From Aspidapion aeneum (Eukaryota > Arthropoda > Insecta > Coleoptera > Brentidae): a stretch of DNA of 64,000 bases. A program made the position numbers and the translations under genes. The notes under the pieces were generated by a model. The model had not been told where the DNA came from. It was given only the letters and a program-made list of their open reading frames with translations, and searched no databases. The DNA is taken from the NCBI GenBank assembly GCA_963576565.1, contig OY755038.1, forward strand, positions 206,619,013 to 206,683,012, read 5' to 3'. Below, in pieces: positions 22,274-33,100 of the stretch (the stretch's first letter is position 1; every line of letters begins with the position of its first letter).

Positions 22274-22790
22274 TTTAGTATGTTTCTTTTATTTTGTAAA
22301 GTTTGAATAAAAATTAAAATTTTTCTGACTATTGGTTTTTAGTACTGATGGGACATTTTTGTCCCTTCAAAAAACACTAATGGGACTAAAAAGCCCCATG
22401 TCCTCCAAAGTTCTCCAGGACGACATAAGATACTTTAGTGTCAAAATTTTTACGAAATGGTCTCAAGTAATCTACTCTTAATGCAAATATATCATTAGAT
22501 ATTTGAAATCTCGCCAAAACCTATTCCGTATCGAAAGGGTTAACCAAAATTCTATCTCTTACTGTTTTCAAAATCCCCATGTAGTTAGTTTTATCTGGAA
22601 CACCCTGTATAAACAGGGTTATGGAAAAAGATAGATTTTTAGGCAATGCCAAGTTTCGGTAAACTTTAAGCCTTTTATTAAGCCGTACTTTAGGTAACCG
22701 GATATTTATACACCCCATGGAACATTTGCTTTTTTGCCAATTTGTTTACTTTAAACTCTATTTTAGTTTTAATAAATTAAATACTCTGCC

Positions 22791-23496
22791 AATATATGGG
22801 CCCCTAAGCTCACACTAGGTACTATAGTTATAGTGTACGTGTGAGCTAATATAACTAAAAACTGAAATATATTTTATTTAACTCCAGACTAAATTACCTT
22901 TTGTTTGATACCACACAAGCCATGTTTTGACTTAAACTCAAATTTTTGAAATCTACCCCCACCCTTAAAAAAAACAAAAAACTAAAATGTATTTTGTTAA
23001 ACTCCGGACTCAATTACCTTTCGTTTGATATCACACACGCCATATTTTCACTTAAACTCTAATTTTTAAAATATACCCCCACCCTTTTTTTTTAAATAAA
23101 TTAAAATGTATTTTGTTTAACTACAGACTCAATTACCTTTCGTTTGATATTACACACGCCATATTTTCACATAAACTCTAATTTTTGAAATCTACCCCCA
23201 CCCTTTTATTTGGTTTCTGTTCGGTGGATTTTGTTCATTTTTAAATGGGACCATCTCGACCCAAGACATAGCCTAGGTACCAAATTTCATTAAAATCGGC
23301 CAAGCGGTTTTTGAGTTATGCGCGTTGGTCGTTACAGACAGACAGACAGACAGACGGCGCAACAAAAAAGTTTCAAAATCATCTGAAACGCAAAGATATA
23401 TAAAATTTTTTGAAATCGGAGCAACTTTTTTTTTCTCGAAAAAATTAGGATCACCATAGCTCACACTACTATAGTATAGTATATGTGTGAGCTAAA
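22791..23496 (+). mobile_element. palindrome-ended repeat element, copy 2
   Basis: Same orientation and nearly full-length match to copy 1 (17920-18636): ATACTCTGCCAAT start, end palindromes with the AGCTCACACTA stem at about 22807-22853 and 23458-23493, three internal units of about 117 bp, and an (ACAG)n microsatellite at 23334-23356. It lies about 250 bp right of the piggyBac copy. Confidence 0.8.
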
Positions 23497-23719
23497 AATT
23501 ATATTATCATTCGACATGTTAAATTCAATAAATGTATGCAACACTGCTTAATTTAATATTTGAATACATGTATGTACATAATATGTATGTGTTATGATTT
23601 TGAATTTAATCAAAATTTTAAAACGAGAAATTCTGTTTTAAAATTATTAATAATGTTCCGGTTGAAAAACGATTAAAGCACTTCAATTAATCTGTAATAT
23701 TGTTTGCAAATTTTGCGAT

Positions 23720-24160
23720 GCTTCACTAGCTCAAACTGCTTCAGTATTTTTAGTTTTTGCTTCCACATTCACATCTTGATCTATCTTCATGGGTTCTTGT
23801 AGAACTTTTTCTAGTCTCTGCTACAATTTCTATTTTTAGGTACATATATTCGAACGAACCAATTCACAATGTGTCTTTTAAACTGGACTTATTCCGTCGA
23901 ATTAGCCAATTTCGTTTTTCTATACCTTATCTCAAGTTCTTTTTTCTCGAAATATGTGCTTTCCAGTGCATGAAGTGTCATACCGATATATTTTGCCTAA
24001 ATTGAATATTGTATGGGAATGTTGTTAATTGTGATTTTTATGACTCACATTATTGTTTCTAAACCCAACATCGCATGAATTGATTTGGATTCAATTAATT
24101 TTAATCGCCATTTTGTGGTCAAATTCTATTGATTCTTTATTGCATTTTTCTACCGTTAAT
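23720..24160 (-). mobile_element. Jockey-like non-LTR retrotransposon fragment, decayed
   Basis: On the minus strand this stretch matches, at nucleotide level, the 3' coding end of the Jockey-like fragment at 60330-60970. Shared words include TTCCACATTCACAT, ATCTATCTTCATGG, TAGTCTCTGCTACA, TTTTTCTATACCTTATCTC, TGTGCTTTCCAG and AATGTTGTTAATTGT. The frames are broken, so only the homology identifies it. It ends just after a poorly aligned CACTAGCTCAAAC segment. Confidence 0.75.
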
Positions 24161-25665
24161 AAACCAGTATCAAGTGCAAATGTTGCTAAGTAGTAATTTT
24201 CTTGCTTTGAGACATCGCCAGTGAATATTACCTCGGGTATGACTTTTGTCAAAATCTAAAATTTTGTGGAGTTATTCCGCCTTCTTAAATGCAACTCCCG
24301 CCTTTGCCAGACAGGCAAGATTTCGAAAAGTCATTGTATAGTCAATAGGCAAGGCAACATTAAGGCGCTCGTGTATCGGGAATTCTCAATGAGTTTGGGA
24401 TGGGAAGTCGCGATTTAGAATGTCATTAAACACAAACTGTGTGGTTCAAATCCTATTATTCAAATTGGTATATTGCGAAATTGCCGCGAGATATTTGGTT
24501 TAAAACATACAGTGAGGTCGCATGCTGAGCATTTTGCTCACCGGTTTTTAAATAAACAGCCGACGACAAACGCAATTTGACACTGTTGACATTTGAACGT
24601 CACATTGAACGCCGCAAACTCACCGACGGTTAACAAAAGAATTTTGACGTACATAGAACGTGCGCGATTGTGTTTTAGCGAGCTTCTATTACATTCCGCG
24701 CCATTGGCTGGCGCTGGCTGCACAGGTCACACCAATGTTGAGCGGAACTCATTTATTTGATATAGGGGAAGATGGGGGAATACTCTTGCATTTTGTCATT
24801 TACGATATCTGAAAAAATCCTTTGAAATTCTTCTACTACAATATTAATAAAGTTTTAGCACTTTTTTGCTCTTTTTAAAACATATTTTTCACAAGCAAAC
24901 CATTTCAGATAATATTTTTTTTTGTCTGAAGGAAACACCTTATTTTCAGTTTTAATACTTAAGTTTGTGGTCAGATGTAAGACTTTCTATTTATTGTTTT
25001 AAATTTTTCTTGTCATAAGCAAGTAGTTCAGAATGGAAATGTTTCTTATTACCCTTTCGTTTTGACTATTGTGGGGTAATAAAAAACATCGTAATGGGGC
25101 AATGAAAACTATATTCGTTTTTGTTGCAGACTGATTTGAGTACTAAGTGAAGTTGCCTTCAAATTTGACAGAAGTGACCTATGTAAAGCTTTAAAAATGG
25201 CAAGTTGAAAAAATATTAAATGGCATCTAAGTAACGCAAATAGTCCACAGTACACCGGTCTATTTTTTAAGTGATTACTAACGGGCTAAATTTTCGTACA
25301 GATTATTTGGCCGAGACGCCTAACTAACCCACGAAACATTTCCATCCTAAACTACTTTCTTAACACAAGGAAAATTTTAAAACAGTACATAGAAAGACAC
25401 ACATTTGACCAAAAACATTTAAAGTATTAAATCTGCAAATAAAGTCGCCTTCAGAGAAAAAAAATATTCCCCTATCTTACCATACGCCTCTCTCTCACCA
25501 TGTTCTGATTTTAATAGTCTTGCACACCAGCCACACCCCGTCGGTCGGGGTCGACTAAAACCGGTACCAAAAAGGCTATTTCCAGCTGTCAAATATCGTT
25601 AAAGTTATTGTTGTCGGCGAAGTTATCGGGCCTAAATTTGGCACGACCAAAAACTATCTATAACC
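24161..25665. other. gene-free stretch
   Basis: No gene recognised. It contains locally CG-richer DNA at 24540-24720 (GACGGTTAACAAAAG, CCATTGGCTGGCGCTGGCTG) and AT-rich sequence elsewhere. The ORFs are short and lack domains. Confidence 0.35.
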
Positions 25666-25768
25666 CGGTTCCCATCTACTACTTTCTCGTGCGTGCCCGC
25701 GCACTCCTCTCATCATGTGACGCGTGAGCGAGCACTCACGAAAAAGTCGTAGGTGGAAACCGGGTGTT
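25666..25768. repeat. hairpin repeat with about 42-bp arms
   Basis: ACCCGGTTCCCATCTACTAC followed by TTTCTCGTGCGTGCCCGCGCAC is inverted as GTGAGCGAGCACTCACGAAA followed by AAGTCGTAGGTGGAAACCGGGT, around an 18-base loop. It is GC-rich compared with its surroundings. Probably a short foldback/MITE-like element. Confidence 0.75.
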
Positions 25769-25830
25769 TGTCGCGGAAGACTCGCCTATCCCCACTTCTA
25801 GCTTACTTTGTAAAGTAAATGTTAAAGATA

Positions 25831-25905
25831 TGGCAACGCGGCATTTAAATAGTTCGCCGTGTCTCGTGTTACAAGACATTTTGTTGACTGGACTCAAGGA
25901 AGGTG
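25831..25905 (+). CDS. candidate short first exon, no recognised product
   Basis: An ATG at 25831 begins MATRHLNSSPCLVLQDILLT and ends at a strong donor (GAAG|GTGAGT, exon end about 25901). It lies just downstream of a CG-rich stretch, as a first exon would. No second exon or domain was found and the peptide is unfamiliar, so this could be chance. It is on the same strand as hnRNP K, 3.5 kb before the first visible hnRNP K exon. Confidence 0.2.
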
Positions 25906-27339
25906 AGTACTTTGCTCATTACGCGAGGTTCGTGTACCATTTATTGCTCTGGAGTAAGGGTTTTCGTTAGAGCAAAAAATTTGAAAATAGAATAGAAATA
26001 GTCTTTATTTTCATATGCAATAATATAAATAGAAATTGAGTCAGGTTCTTACAAAAATAAAAAAACTTAAGCTATCTAAAGTTAAATACGGACCTAGACT
26101 TTTTTTTTAAATTTTTTGGCTTCACATTGGGTCTCCAATTAACCCCTAGCTCAACTTTTAAATTTTCCCTCGTAGCTTCAAAACTATAAGGGCTAAAAAA
26201 ATACGTTGGACATATTTTTTCTTATCTCAAAATTTGAGGACTAATGTAAATTCTCCAAGTCCCTATCTTTTATAATAAGTGAGTTTTCGATCTAATAGCA
26301 TGTTTGATGATTTTAAGTGTAATTAGTTACTGAAAATCCAGCTAAGATGTCAATTTTTTAAATGTCATTTGGTACACACTATAAACTTAGGTAACAACAA
26401 AATATAAGTAACCTATTACAAGTTTCTGTGTACGGGATTTTTATGAGCGCGAGTAGGTTTTGCAAAGTCACTTGAATAACTCCTAATACGGGGTTCTATC
26501 GATTTCATAATATTTTGCTTCATTCTGCCCTTCAAAAGTTATCCAAATTCATATAAAATCTTCCTGGTATAATTTCAACCCTACCAACATAGAAGATGCG
26601 CGGCTCTTTGCGGTCCGACCACAAAGTATTTGTTTTCCGACCTACCGAGCCCAGGTGGATGAACGGCACCTGATTGGCAGATTTTTTTGAGATGCGCTTT
26701 TAATTGCTTTCAGGTGTTCTTATCGTTCGGGACCCCTTTAGTCGGCATTATGCAGAGTTAGAAAATAAATCAGTGTCGTTTCTGTAGGTTTAGGAATAGA
26801 AAGTTTTATTATCTATTTTTATTTCTTTAGTTTACGCCATAATTAAATGAAATAATTTTCATGAGTATATCTACCGCCGCCCATGTCATTTTCTTTAAAG
26901 GATATGCCGATGGTCGGCTTTTATCTTTGTTCAACTGACTTTGCAAAAACTATACAAGTTTCCGTGTACCAGATTTTTATGAGCGCGAGTGTACCTACCA
27001 CTAGTTTCTAAAAAATCCTGTATAAAATAAAATATCTAAACCAAGAAAAATTGGCAATCTTATTTTAATCTTAAGTAATAGTATTGATCATCATCCCCGT
27101 CATTTCGTATCGGCCCCAATTTAAAAATGCAAGTCTCGCTTCCTGAAATCAGTCCCGAAATTTCCAATTTCACACCACGTTTGCTGCTAAATTTTAACGA
27201 CGAAGAAAATTTTCAATATACAGGTAGCTTTATCCTGTTTATATGCAGGACCTTTATAATATACAGAGACAAAATGTCAAAAAGTGTCTCTCTCTTTGAG
27301 GGTTTTTTCAAAAACGTACGTCAAATACCCAAAAACGAC
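25906..27339. other. gene-free stretch with a repeated 30-bp word
   Basis: AAGTTTCYGTGTACSRGATT and TTTATGAGCGCGAGT occur at about 26421-26453 and again at 26957-26990 in the same orientation. There is nothing coding. Around 26585-26700 the sequence is CG-richer without a recognisable gene. Confidence 0.4.
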
Positions 27340-27940
27340 GGAAGGGCAAAAAAATATCAAAATATGCAAAACATCGAAAATTCAAAATATCAAATCAGAA
27401 AATATTGAAAATACAAAAATCGAAAACAAAACATATCGAAATTTCAAAAATAGAAAATTTCAAAAATTAAAAAAAACCTAACCTGACCCTGACATAACCT
27501 AAACAATCCAACCCTAACCTTATCTGACCTAACCGAAAGAAAATAGAAAGTTTCAAAACCCTAACCTAACGAAACCTAACATAATTAAACTTAACCGAAC
27601 CGAACCAAACCTGAGGTTTGATTCGGTTCTGTTAGGTTTTCAATATTTTCTTTTTTCGATATTTTATGTTTGCGACATTTTGTATTTATGATATTTTTTA
27701 ATTCGATATTTTGTATTTTTAATATTTTGTATTTTCGATATTTTGTGCTTTCGATTATTTGTATTTTCGATATTTTGTTGTTTCGATATTTTGTAGTTTC
27801 GAAATTTTGTTTTGTCGATATTTTGTTATTCGATATTTTGTAATTTCGATATTTTGTAGTTTCGATATTATGCACTTTCGATATTTTAATTCAGTAATTT
27901 GTTTTTCGATATTTTGTGTTTCGATATACTATTTTTCGCC
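27340..27940. repeat. inverted minisatellite arms around an AACCGAACC core
   Basis: The left arm (27340-27475) is made of short AATATCGAAAA/TTCAAAATAT-like units. The right arm (27640-27935) is made of about twenty inverse units of the type TTTCGATATTTTGTA, 13-15 bp each. Between them lies AACCTAACC/ACCGAACCGAACC followed by an inverse GGTTTGATTCGGTTC. Overall symmetric. All ORFs here are readings of the repeats. Confidence 0.7.
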
Positions 27941-28204
27941 CCACTGTTACCTTTAAACAAAAAATCCCTATATAGTTTAGGTATGGCTGCTAATGTGCTG
28001 TGTGCCTTATAGATCAGATACCTGTAAAAAATAATAAAATAACAGCTTGAAAACTATTTAAAATGAAAGCCAACAAGATAAATAAATTAGACTCGATCCG
28101 CGTAGCAATAAAATAGTCTACAATATTTTTTTGTTTTGTAGTTAACCTAAAATTTTTCGAAAGAATTCGATAAAAAGAAATTTAATGAAACTATATCTTT
28201 TTAT

Positions 28205-28460
28205 CAAACAAGTTTCGTGGCTAATGGGGTAAAAAGGAGTTTTTGTTTCTCTCATATTTTTCCGTGGGTAGCTTGAAAGCTTTACCTCTCGGGAGTCCAA
28301 GATTTAATGGACACCTAATAAGTGTTGACAGTTAACTGTTTCGTCCTTACTCCTCAGAACACTGCTTGGTCAATCACACTCTTGCGAAGTTAATTAGACG
28401 GTTTTGTCTTTAATCCTATTTAAATAGTGAGAAAACTCTCGCAGAAGCGCCATCTGCCGA
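28205..28460. repeat. CCGTGGGTAGC-family repeat, truncated
   Basis: Starts AAGTTTCGTGGCTAATGGGG, then TTTGTTTCTCTCATATTTTT and CCGTGGGTAGCTTGAAAGC, followed by internal sequence ACAGTTAACTGTTTCGTCC and AGAACACTGCTTGGTCAAT. The far arm is missing or degraded (ends near GCAGAAGCGCCATCTGCCG). Related to 19723-20490 and 53890-54170. Confidence 0.7.
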
Positions 28461-28812
28461 TAGCTTTTTATGTCCTTAACACGTCATTTTTTAAATCAAT
28501 ATATTTTTATTTTTTTTATTTTAAACCTAAAAAAGTTTTAGCAAAAAAAATTGCTTCCAGAAATTTTTTGATAAAAATAATAAATCAAAATAAAATGTAA
28601 AAATAAATATTATGATTTAAAATAATTATGTGTTTAAAAACAAAAAAATGTGGAAGATAAAAATTGAAAAGGAAAATGTTTCTAGGAAACTTTTAGGTTA
28701 TATTTTTTTAAAATTTGTATACTATACCATCTATAGCTAGGATCAATCGCCCAGTCTTTTTAGCCAAATTTTTGTCGAGATATGCCTTGTTAGGACATTA
28801 AAAAAACAACCA

Positions 28813-28943
28813 TACGCCGAGGTGGGACTCGAACCCACAAGATAGGCAGCGCGCCCAGCCTACGCACGGTCGGTCCAGGCATATAGCAAGTACTGCAGCC
28901 ATATGCACGAACCAACGCGCTAAGCCGGTCGGCCACGGTTCCC
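28813..28943 (-). ncRNA. tRNA-related sequence (SINE head or tRNA pseudogene)
   Basis: On the minus strand it begins GGGAACCGTGGCCGACCGG, with TGGCCGACCGG matching the tRNA box A. It ends with TGTGGGTTCGAGTCCCAC, a perfect T-arm with box B. About 100 bases separate the two boxes, longer than in a normal tRNA, and the acceptor ends do not pair well, so this is not a functional tRNA gene. Most likely it is the Pol III promoter head of a tRNA-derived SINE or a tRNA pseudogene. No clear SINE tail was found. Confidence 0.6.
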
Positions 28944-29443
28944 ATATTTTAGGTTATGTAAAAATGTTGTACATGCAGAAGTTGTAGAACATGTTGCCTA
29001 AAATTGTTTAAATATTTTTTATCGCCCTGAAAAACCATAGTATTCCTAAAAGTTCACCCCATTTCACCGTAATAACTTGTATCGAGCCTAATTAATTTTT
29101 TTCTGTGGGCTGCGATATATTTTGTTTAATTTTCTAATAGTTTTTATGCTGTTATTAATTTTTTCCTTCGAAAAGCGACTTGTACTGGTCTATTATGGTG
29201 GTATAATCGAGCCATTGACCACAGGCTTCAAAAAAGTTTTTTTGAACAAATCATTTTTGTTGTAATTTATACAGTTTTTCTGTGTATAATGTGGAAAAAA
29301 TACCGAAAGAAATGATCGAATAAAATCTGATAAAAATGGACAAAAGAACGCACCAGAATAGAAAAATACACAAAATAAAACAAATTATTTCTCTAGGACA
29401 ACCGTTGAACTCTGTACTAATATTTTCTTTCTTTTTGTTACAG
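28944..29443. other. intron upstream of the first visible hnRNP K exon
   Basis: AT-rich intron sequence ending in the pyrimidine-rich tract TTTTCTTTCTTTTTGTTACA and the AG at 29442-29443. The preceding hnRNP K exons (KH1 and the GxxG half of KH2) were searched for by eye in 1-29 kb and not found. Confidence 0.5.
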
Positions 29444-29572
29444 AAACTTGGGACCCGCATCAAGATCTTCAGTAATGTGGCACCTCAGAGCACTGATCGT
29501 GTCATCCAGATCATCGGAGAGCCGACCAAGTGCGTCGACACCATTCGAGAAATTTTGACTTTGGTCAAGAAT
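29444..29572 (+). CDS. HNRNPK: hnRNP K homologue, exon encoding the second half of KH2
   Basis: 129 bases, 43 codons, phase 0 at both ends. Acceptor TTACAG|AAA and donor AAT|GTAAGT are consensus. It encodes KLGTRIKIFSNVAPQSTDR, then VIQIIGEPTKCVDTIREILT and LVKN. This is the beta2-beta3-alpha3 part of a KH RNA-binding domain as found in KH2 of hnRNP K proteins (IKIF.. PxSTDRV..I.G.P..CV..I..IL). The upstream half with the GxxG loop must lie in an earlier exon outside the visible sequence. hnRNP K binds C-rich RNA and DNA in the nucleus and acts in splicing, transcription and translation; the Drosophila member is bancal. The ATG at 29336 used by the longest open frame is intronic. Confidence 0.93.
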
Positions 29573-29617
29573 GTAAGTTTTCCAAACTTAATATCAAAGG
29601 GTAATAACTATTACTGG

Positions 29618-30129
29618 GTCGCGGTTCGTTTGTCGAAAACACATTTATCGAAAACATCTTTATCGAAGACATTTTGATCGAAAATCTTAATTTTGAATGA
29701 CATTTTGATGGAAAATCTGAATTTCGAATGACATTTTGATCGAAAATCTTAATTTCGAATGGCACTTTTATCGAATAGCAATTTAATCGAAATTTTTTTA
29801 TTCGGTTCGGTTCGGTTCGGTTACATCCCCTCAAGGATCCCGGGAAAGAAGTCAGGAAAGTTTTTTTTTGGAAAAAAATATGATTGAAAAGAGACCCCTT
29901 TATCGAATTATATATATAACTTCATTCTCAGATTGTGTTTTCGATTAAAAAGCGATTCGCCAAAAATGTTTTCGATTAAAAAGTCATTCAAAAAAGTTGT
30001 ATTCGATAAAAAAGTTTTCGATTAAAGCATTATTCGATCAAAATGTCATTCGAAATTAAGATTTTCGATCAAAATGTCTTCGATAAAGATGTTTTCGATA
30101 AACGTGTTTTCGACAAACGAACCGCGACC
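29618..30129. mobile_element. MITE with tandem-repeat arms, 46 bp after an hnRNP K exon
   Basis: The ends are GGGTCGCGGTTCGTTTGTCG and its inverse CGACAAACGAACCGCGACCC. Inverted arms of about 100 bp consist of short units like TTATCGAAAACATC and TTTTGATCGAAAATCTTAAT. The flanks carry TATTACT on both sides (29611-29617 and 30130-30136), a likely 7-bp (or 8-bp, CTATTACT) target duplication. The centre holds (GGTTC)n and GGGAAAGAAGTCAGGAAAGT, shared with the element at 50199-50810. Non-coding. Confidence 0.88.
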
Positions 30130-30136
30130 CTATTAC

Positions 30137-33100
30137 TAAACCAATGGTTTTTAAACTAAATAAATGGCTCTAGTCCACAATCATGCACAGTACTAGTCCG
30201 ACCAGAATAAAATGAGGCGCAAAAGAGATGGCTCAACTCAATATATCTCCCTCTGTTTACAGCACTTTTGTCTTACTGGGTGGTTTTCATTTTTAGCAAA
30301 TTTACCTTGAACAAAATTTTAATATTACGGAGAAAAAACGGTACTCGTCTGGTACGTTTAACCAAATCTGCTCCAGCCCGTTCATAATTCACAACCTTTT
30401 ATTGGGTTTCTATTGTTACCGCTGGCTCAACTCGAATCCGTCCCGTTCACAATTCACACCCTTTTATTGGGTTTGCAAAAAAAGGCTTAGGAAGAGTAAA
30501 ATATAAAATTGATATCGCTTCTTAAAAGTGCAAAAAATATTTTTTCAAAATTTGTAAAACTGCCCAAAAAAGTTTTGTTTCAAAACCCTTACAATTAGAT
30601 TTTTGCCTACAATATTTAATATTTTTATCCGATATAACTCTGCACCGCCCCCACAGACTTAACGGCTTCAGGAAAATTTAATTATTTCCCCTTTATATTA
30701 AATAATTTTCCCATAAAAGAGTTATTTCAAAACCCTTAACTACATCTGATTACTCCATTTTTGTTCAAAACCAAAGATCCCTATCTTTTCCATTTATAAC
30801 CCACTAAACACAAAAACGTTTTAATAATGTCAAAATAATGTATAATTTAAAAACATAACGTTAGGTTGGATGTTAGTTCTAACGTCACGTGAAAAAGAAG
30901 CTTAATAACCCGTTTTCTGACGTTAGAAAAATAATCTTATGTTTTTATAACGTTTTTTTAAGTGTTTTTCGAACGTTAAAAAAATATTGATTTTTAACAG
31001 TGGAAAAGAAATGTTTTTCTAACATTGAAAAATAAATATTTTTTTAACAATGAAAAAATATATTTTTTCGAAATATCTCTAACGATAAGGTAACATAAAT
31101 AACGTAAATAAAATTCTTCTATTTTGGAAACGCAGGGCAGCAACAGTCTGTTGAGGTTTTCGTGAACTCCACACTTAGCAAAGGAAATTACGGATCCGAA
31201 TTCTGAAAATAAAATTTAAAATTCTATGTAAACAATAATTTTGTGGTAAGTGCCTCGCTACGAGGCCAAACAAGTCATGCTCAAGTGAATACAAGGCAAA
31301 CAATTTCAAGGCGCCTATTCAATTTAGCATGAATGCAAACGAAGCATTCGTTTGGTCCCACTGCGAGGCTTGCGAATTCTGCCTCAAATGAATACGCTGC
31401 TTAAGGTCCGGCGGCTAATCATTCGCGATGAATTGTCGCATTCCCTGTCTGATTACCTATAACGTTAGGTATGCGATATTTCATACAAAACCATTTTTTT
31501 TTCTTTTGTTTACTTTCTTACCTTAGGTTGGGTGCTTCATTTAGATCACTGCATACACATGTGTTGCTCTTTAACTTTAACAACTGAAGTAATATTCCTA
31601 TCCAAATATGAATTCACTATCATTATTAATAATTGTGCTTTTAATTTGCCATGTTTGTTTCTACAAAAGGTAAAAATTGTAACCAAAAATGCACAAAGCG
31701 TATCTGCTATCGACTCGTATGAACTCGCAGCGAAATGCAACTATACATGGCGATGGCCCGTTCTGGTAGTGGAACTATGCGGCAGCGCCCTCTAAGTATC
31801 ATTTTTTTTTAATGTTTAAAAAACAAAACATTTATTAGCTTCATATATCTTACATTCAAGGTTAGAAATGAGATCTAGGAAAAACATTATAAAAATAACC
31901 ATATATTGATGGTATTATTTTTAATGTTAGTGAAATTATGCTGTGTATATTTGTGGTAATGCTTTTACATGAAATTTTCGTTAGGATTTTCTACATGTTT
32001 TTTTAATGTCAAAAGTTGACTTGATTTTAACACAAATTTGTGTTAGAAAAAAAAACATTTTTTTTTAACATTTATCTAACGTTTTTTACGATTTTGTGCT
32101 TAGTGGGAATTCAAAATTTTCCTTTCAATCTCATTAAAAATCAGTCACGCTGTACAGAAACCTACGACGATAAATAATCTTACAGACAAATTCAAAGAGA
32201 AAATGACTTGAAAAGTCTATTTCTTTATGCAAAAATTCCACATAGACCAATTCAATATGTGAATTTTCTGAGTAACACAATATTTTGTTGCTTTTTCCTT
32301 TAGACGCTTGACGAACTCTAGACCTTTGTGAATTTAAGGCCTAAGGTAAAAAATTGCAAAGCAAAAATGTGAACACATAAATGGCTGGACCAAATGTCAT
32401 ATTATATGACAAAAAAAATTTCATGGCTAAGCGGGTATAAAAAGATTTTGTTTCTCTTGTATTTTTCCGTGGGCAGCTCGAAAGCTGTACACCCACGGGG
32501 GTCCAAGACCTCATGGACACCTATCAAGTATTGACAGTTAACTGTTTCGTCCTTATGGGAACCTTCAAAATACTGCATGGTCAATGTCAAACTCTATTAT
32601 TATTAAATAGATATTTAGACTGTGTTAAAACCACATTTTTAAAATAAGAACGAGCCGCAAATGCAAAACCGAGGAAAACATTTTAAAAGTTGTAACCAAA
32701 AAATAGAAAATCAATATCAGGCTTCGCTACCTATAAAGCTTGCTTTACGATGAGTGACCTTAGTGCTAATAGGCTAGGAACTAGAAAGGTATCAGATCCG
32801 TTATGGATCCATTTATTTCTGTAAAAAATAATAATCACAAAAAAACGATGCATAAAATAAAAAAAAATTGTAATAAGACACCTCCTCAATGAAAAACAAA
32901 CCTGGCATGCACAATGGTCAGTTAAAAAAGTGACAGTTTAACTGACAAATTTTAACAAACCGTCAGAATAAAGCCAAGTTACATACATACTGCATGACTT
33001 TATTTGTGCACTAATACCCAAGTAACACAAAGTGGACAATATAGTTTAAAAGCAAAAACTTTCCTGTGAAAGTGTTGTCAGAGCTTAGTTTTTGCTGTAA

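Larger units (their letters stand above)
20619..22543 (+). mobile_element. piggyBac-like transposon, internally deleted
   Basis: The element is bounded by TTAA on both sides (20619-20622 and 22540-22543). Its terminal inverted repeats are CCCTTTCGATAC at 20623-20634 and GTATCGAAAGGG at 22528-22539. TTAA duplications and a CCC-starting TIR are the hallmarks of piggyBac-type elements. The body is about 1.9 kb, shorter than a typical autonomous copy, because part of the transposase frame is missing. GGCCTTTTTGTCCCATT-like words occur inside both subterminal regions. The intact TSDs and TIRs suggest a fairly recent insertion, possibly moved in trans by a full-length relative. Confidence 0.93.
20500..22640. 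repeat. host repeat split by the piggyBac element
   Basis: The sequence left of the transposon (about 20500-20622: TTTCATTAAATTTGGATACA, AAGATGGTGAC, GCGCAACTTTTTTCTCATTTAA) and right of it (22540-22622: TTAACCAAAATTC ... AAATCCCCATGTA ... CACCCTGTAT) together match, in inverse, the uninterrupted repeat at 63289-63480. That repeat is therefore the pre-insertion form of this locus type. The piggyBac copy landed at its TTAA. Confidence 0.8.

Noticed and set aside
27127..27408. ORF of 93 residues upstream of hnRNP K
   Set aside because: It does not resemble KH1 or KH2, and its second half runs into the TCGAAAA minisatellite.
27480..27620. CCTAACCTAACC runs as telomeric repeats
   Set aside because: Irregular CCTAACC/ACCGAACC words inside an inverted-repeat element, not a regular TTAGG array.
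29336..29677. 113-residue ORF starting in the intron
   Set aside because: Only 29444-29572 is conserved; the part before is intron with a clear acceptor and the part after runs into a MITE.
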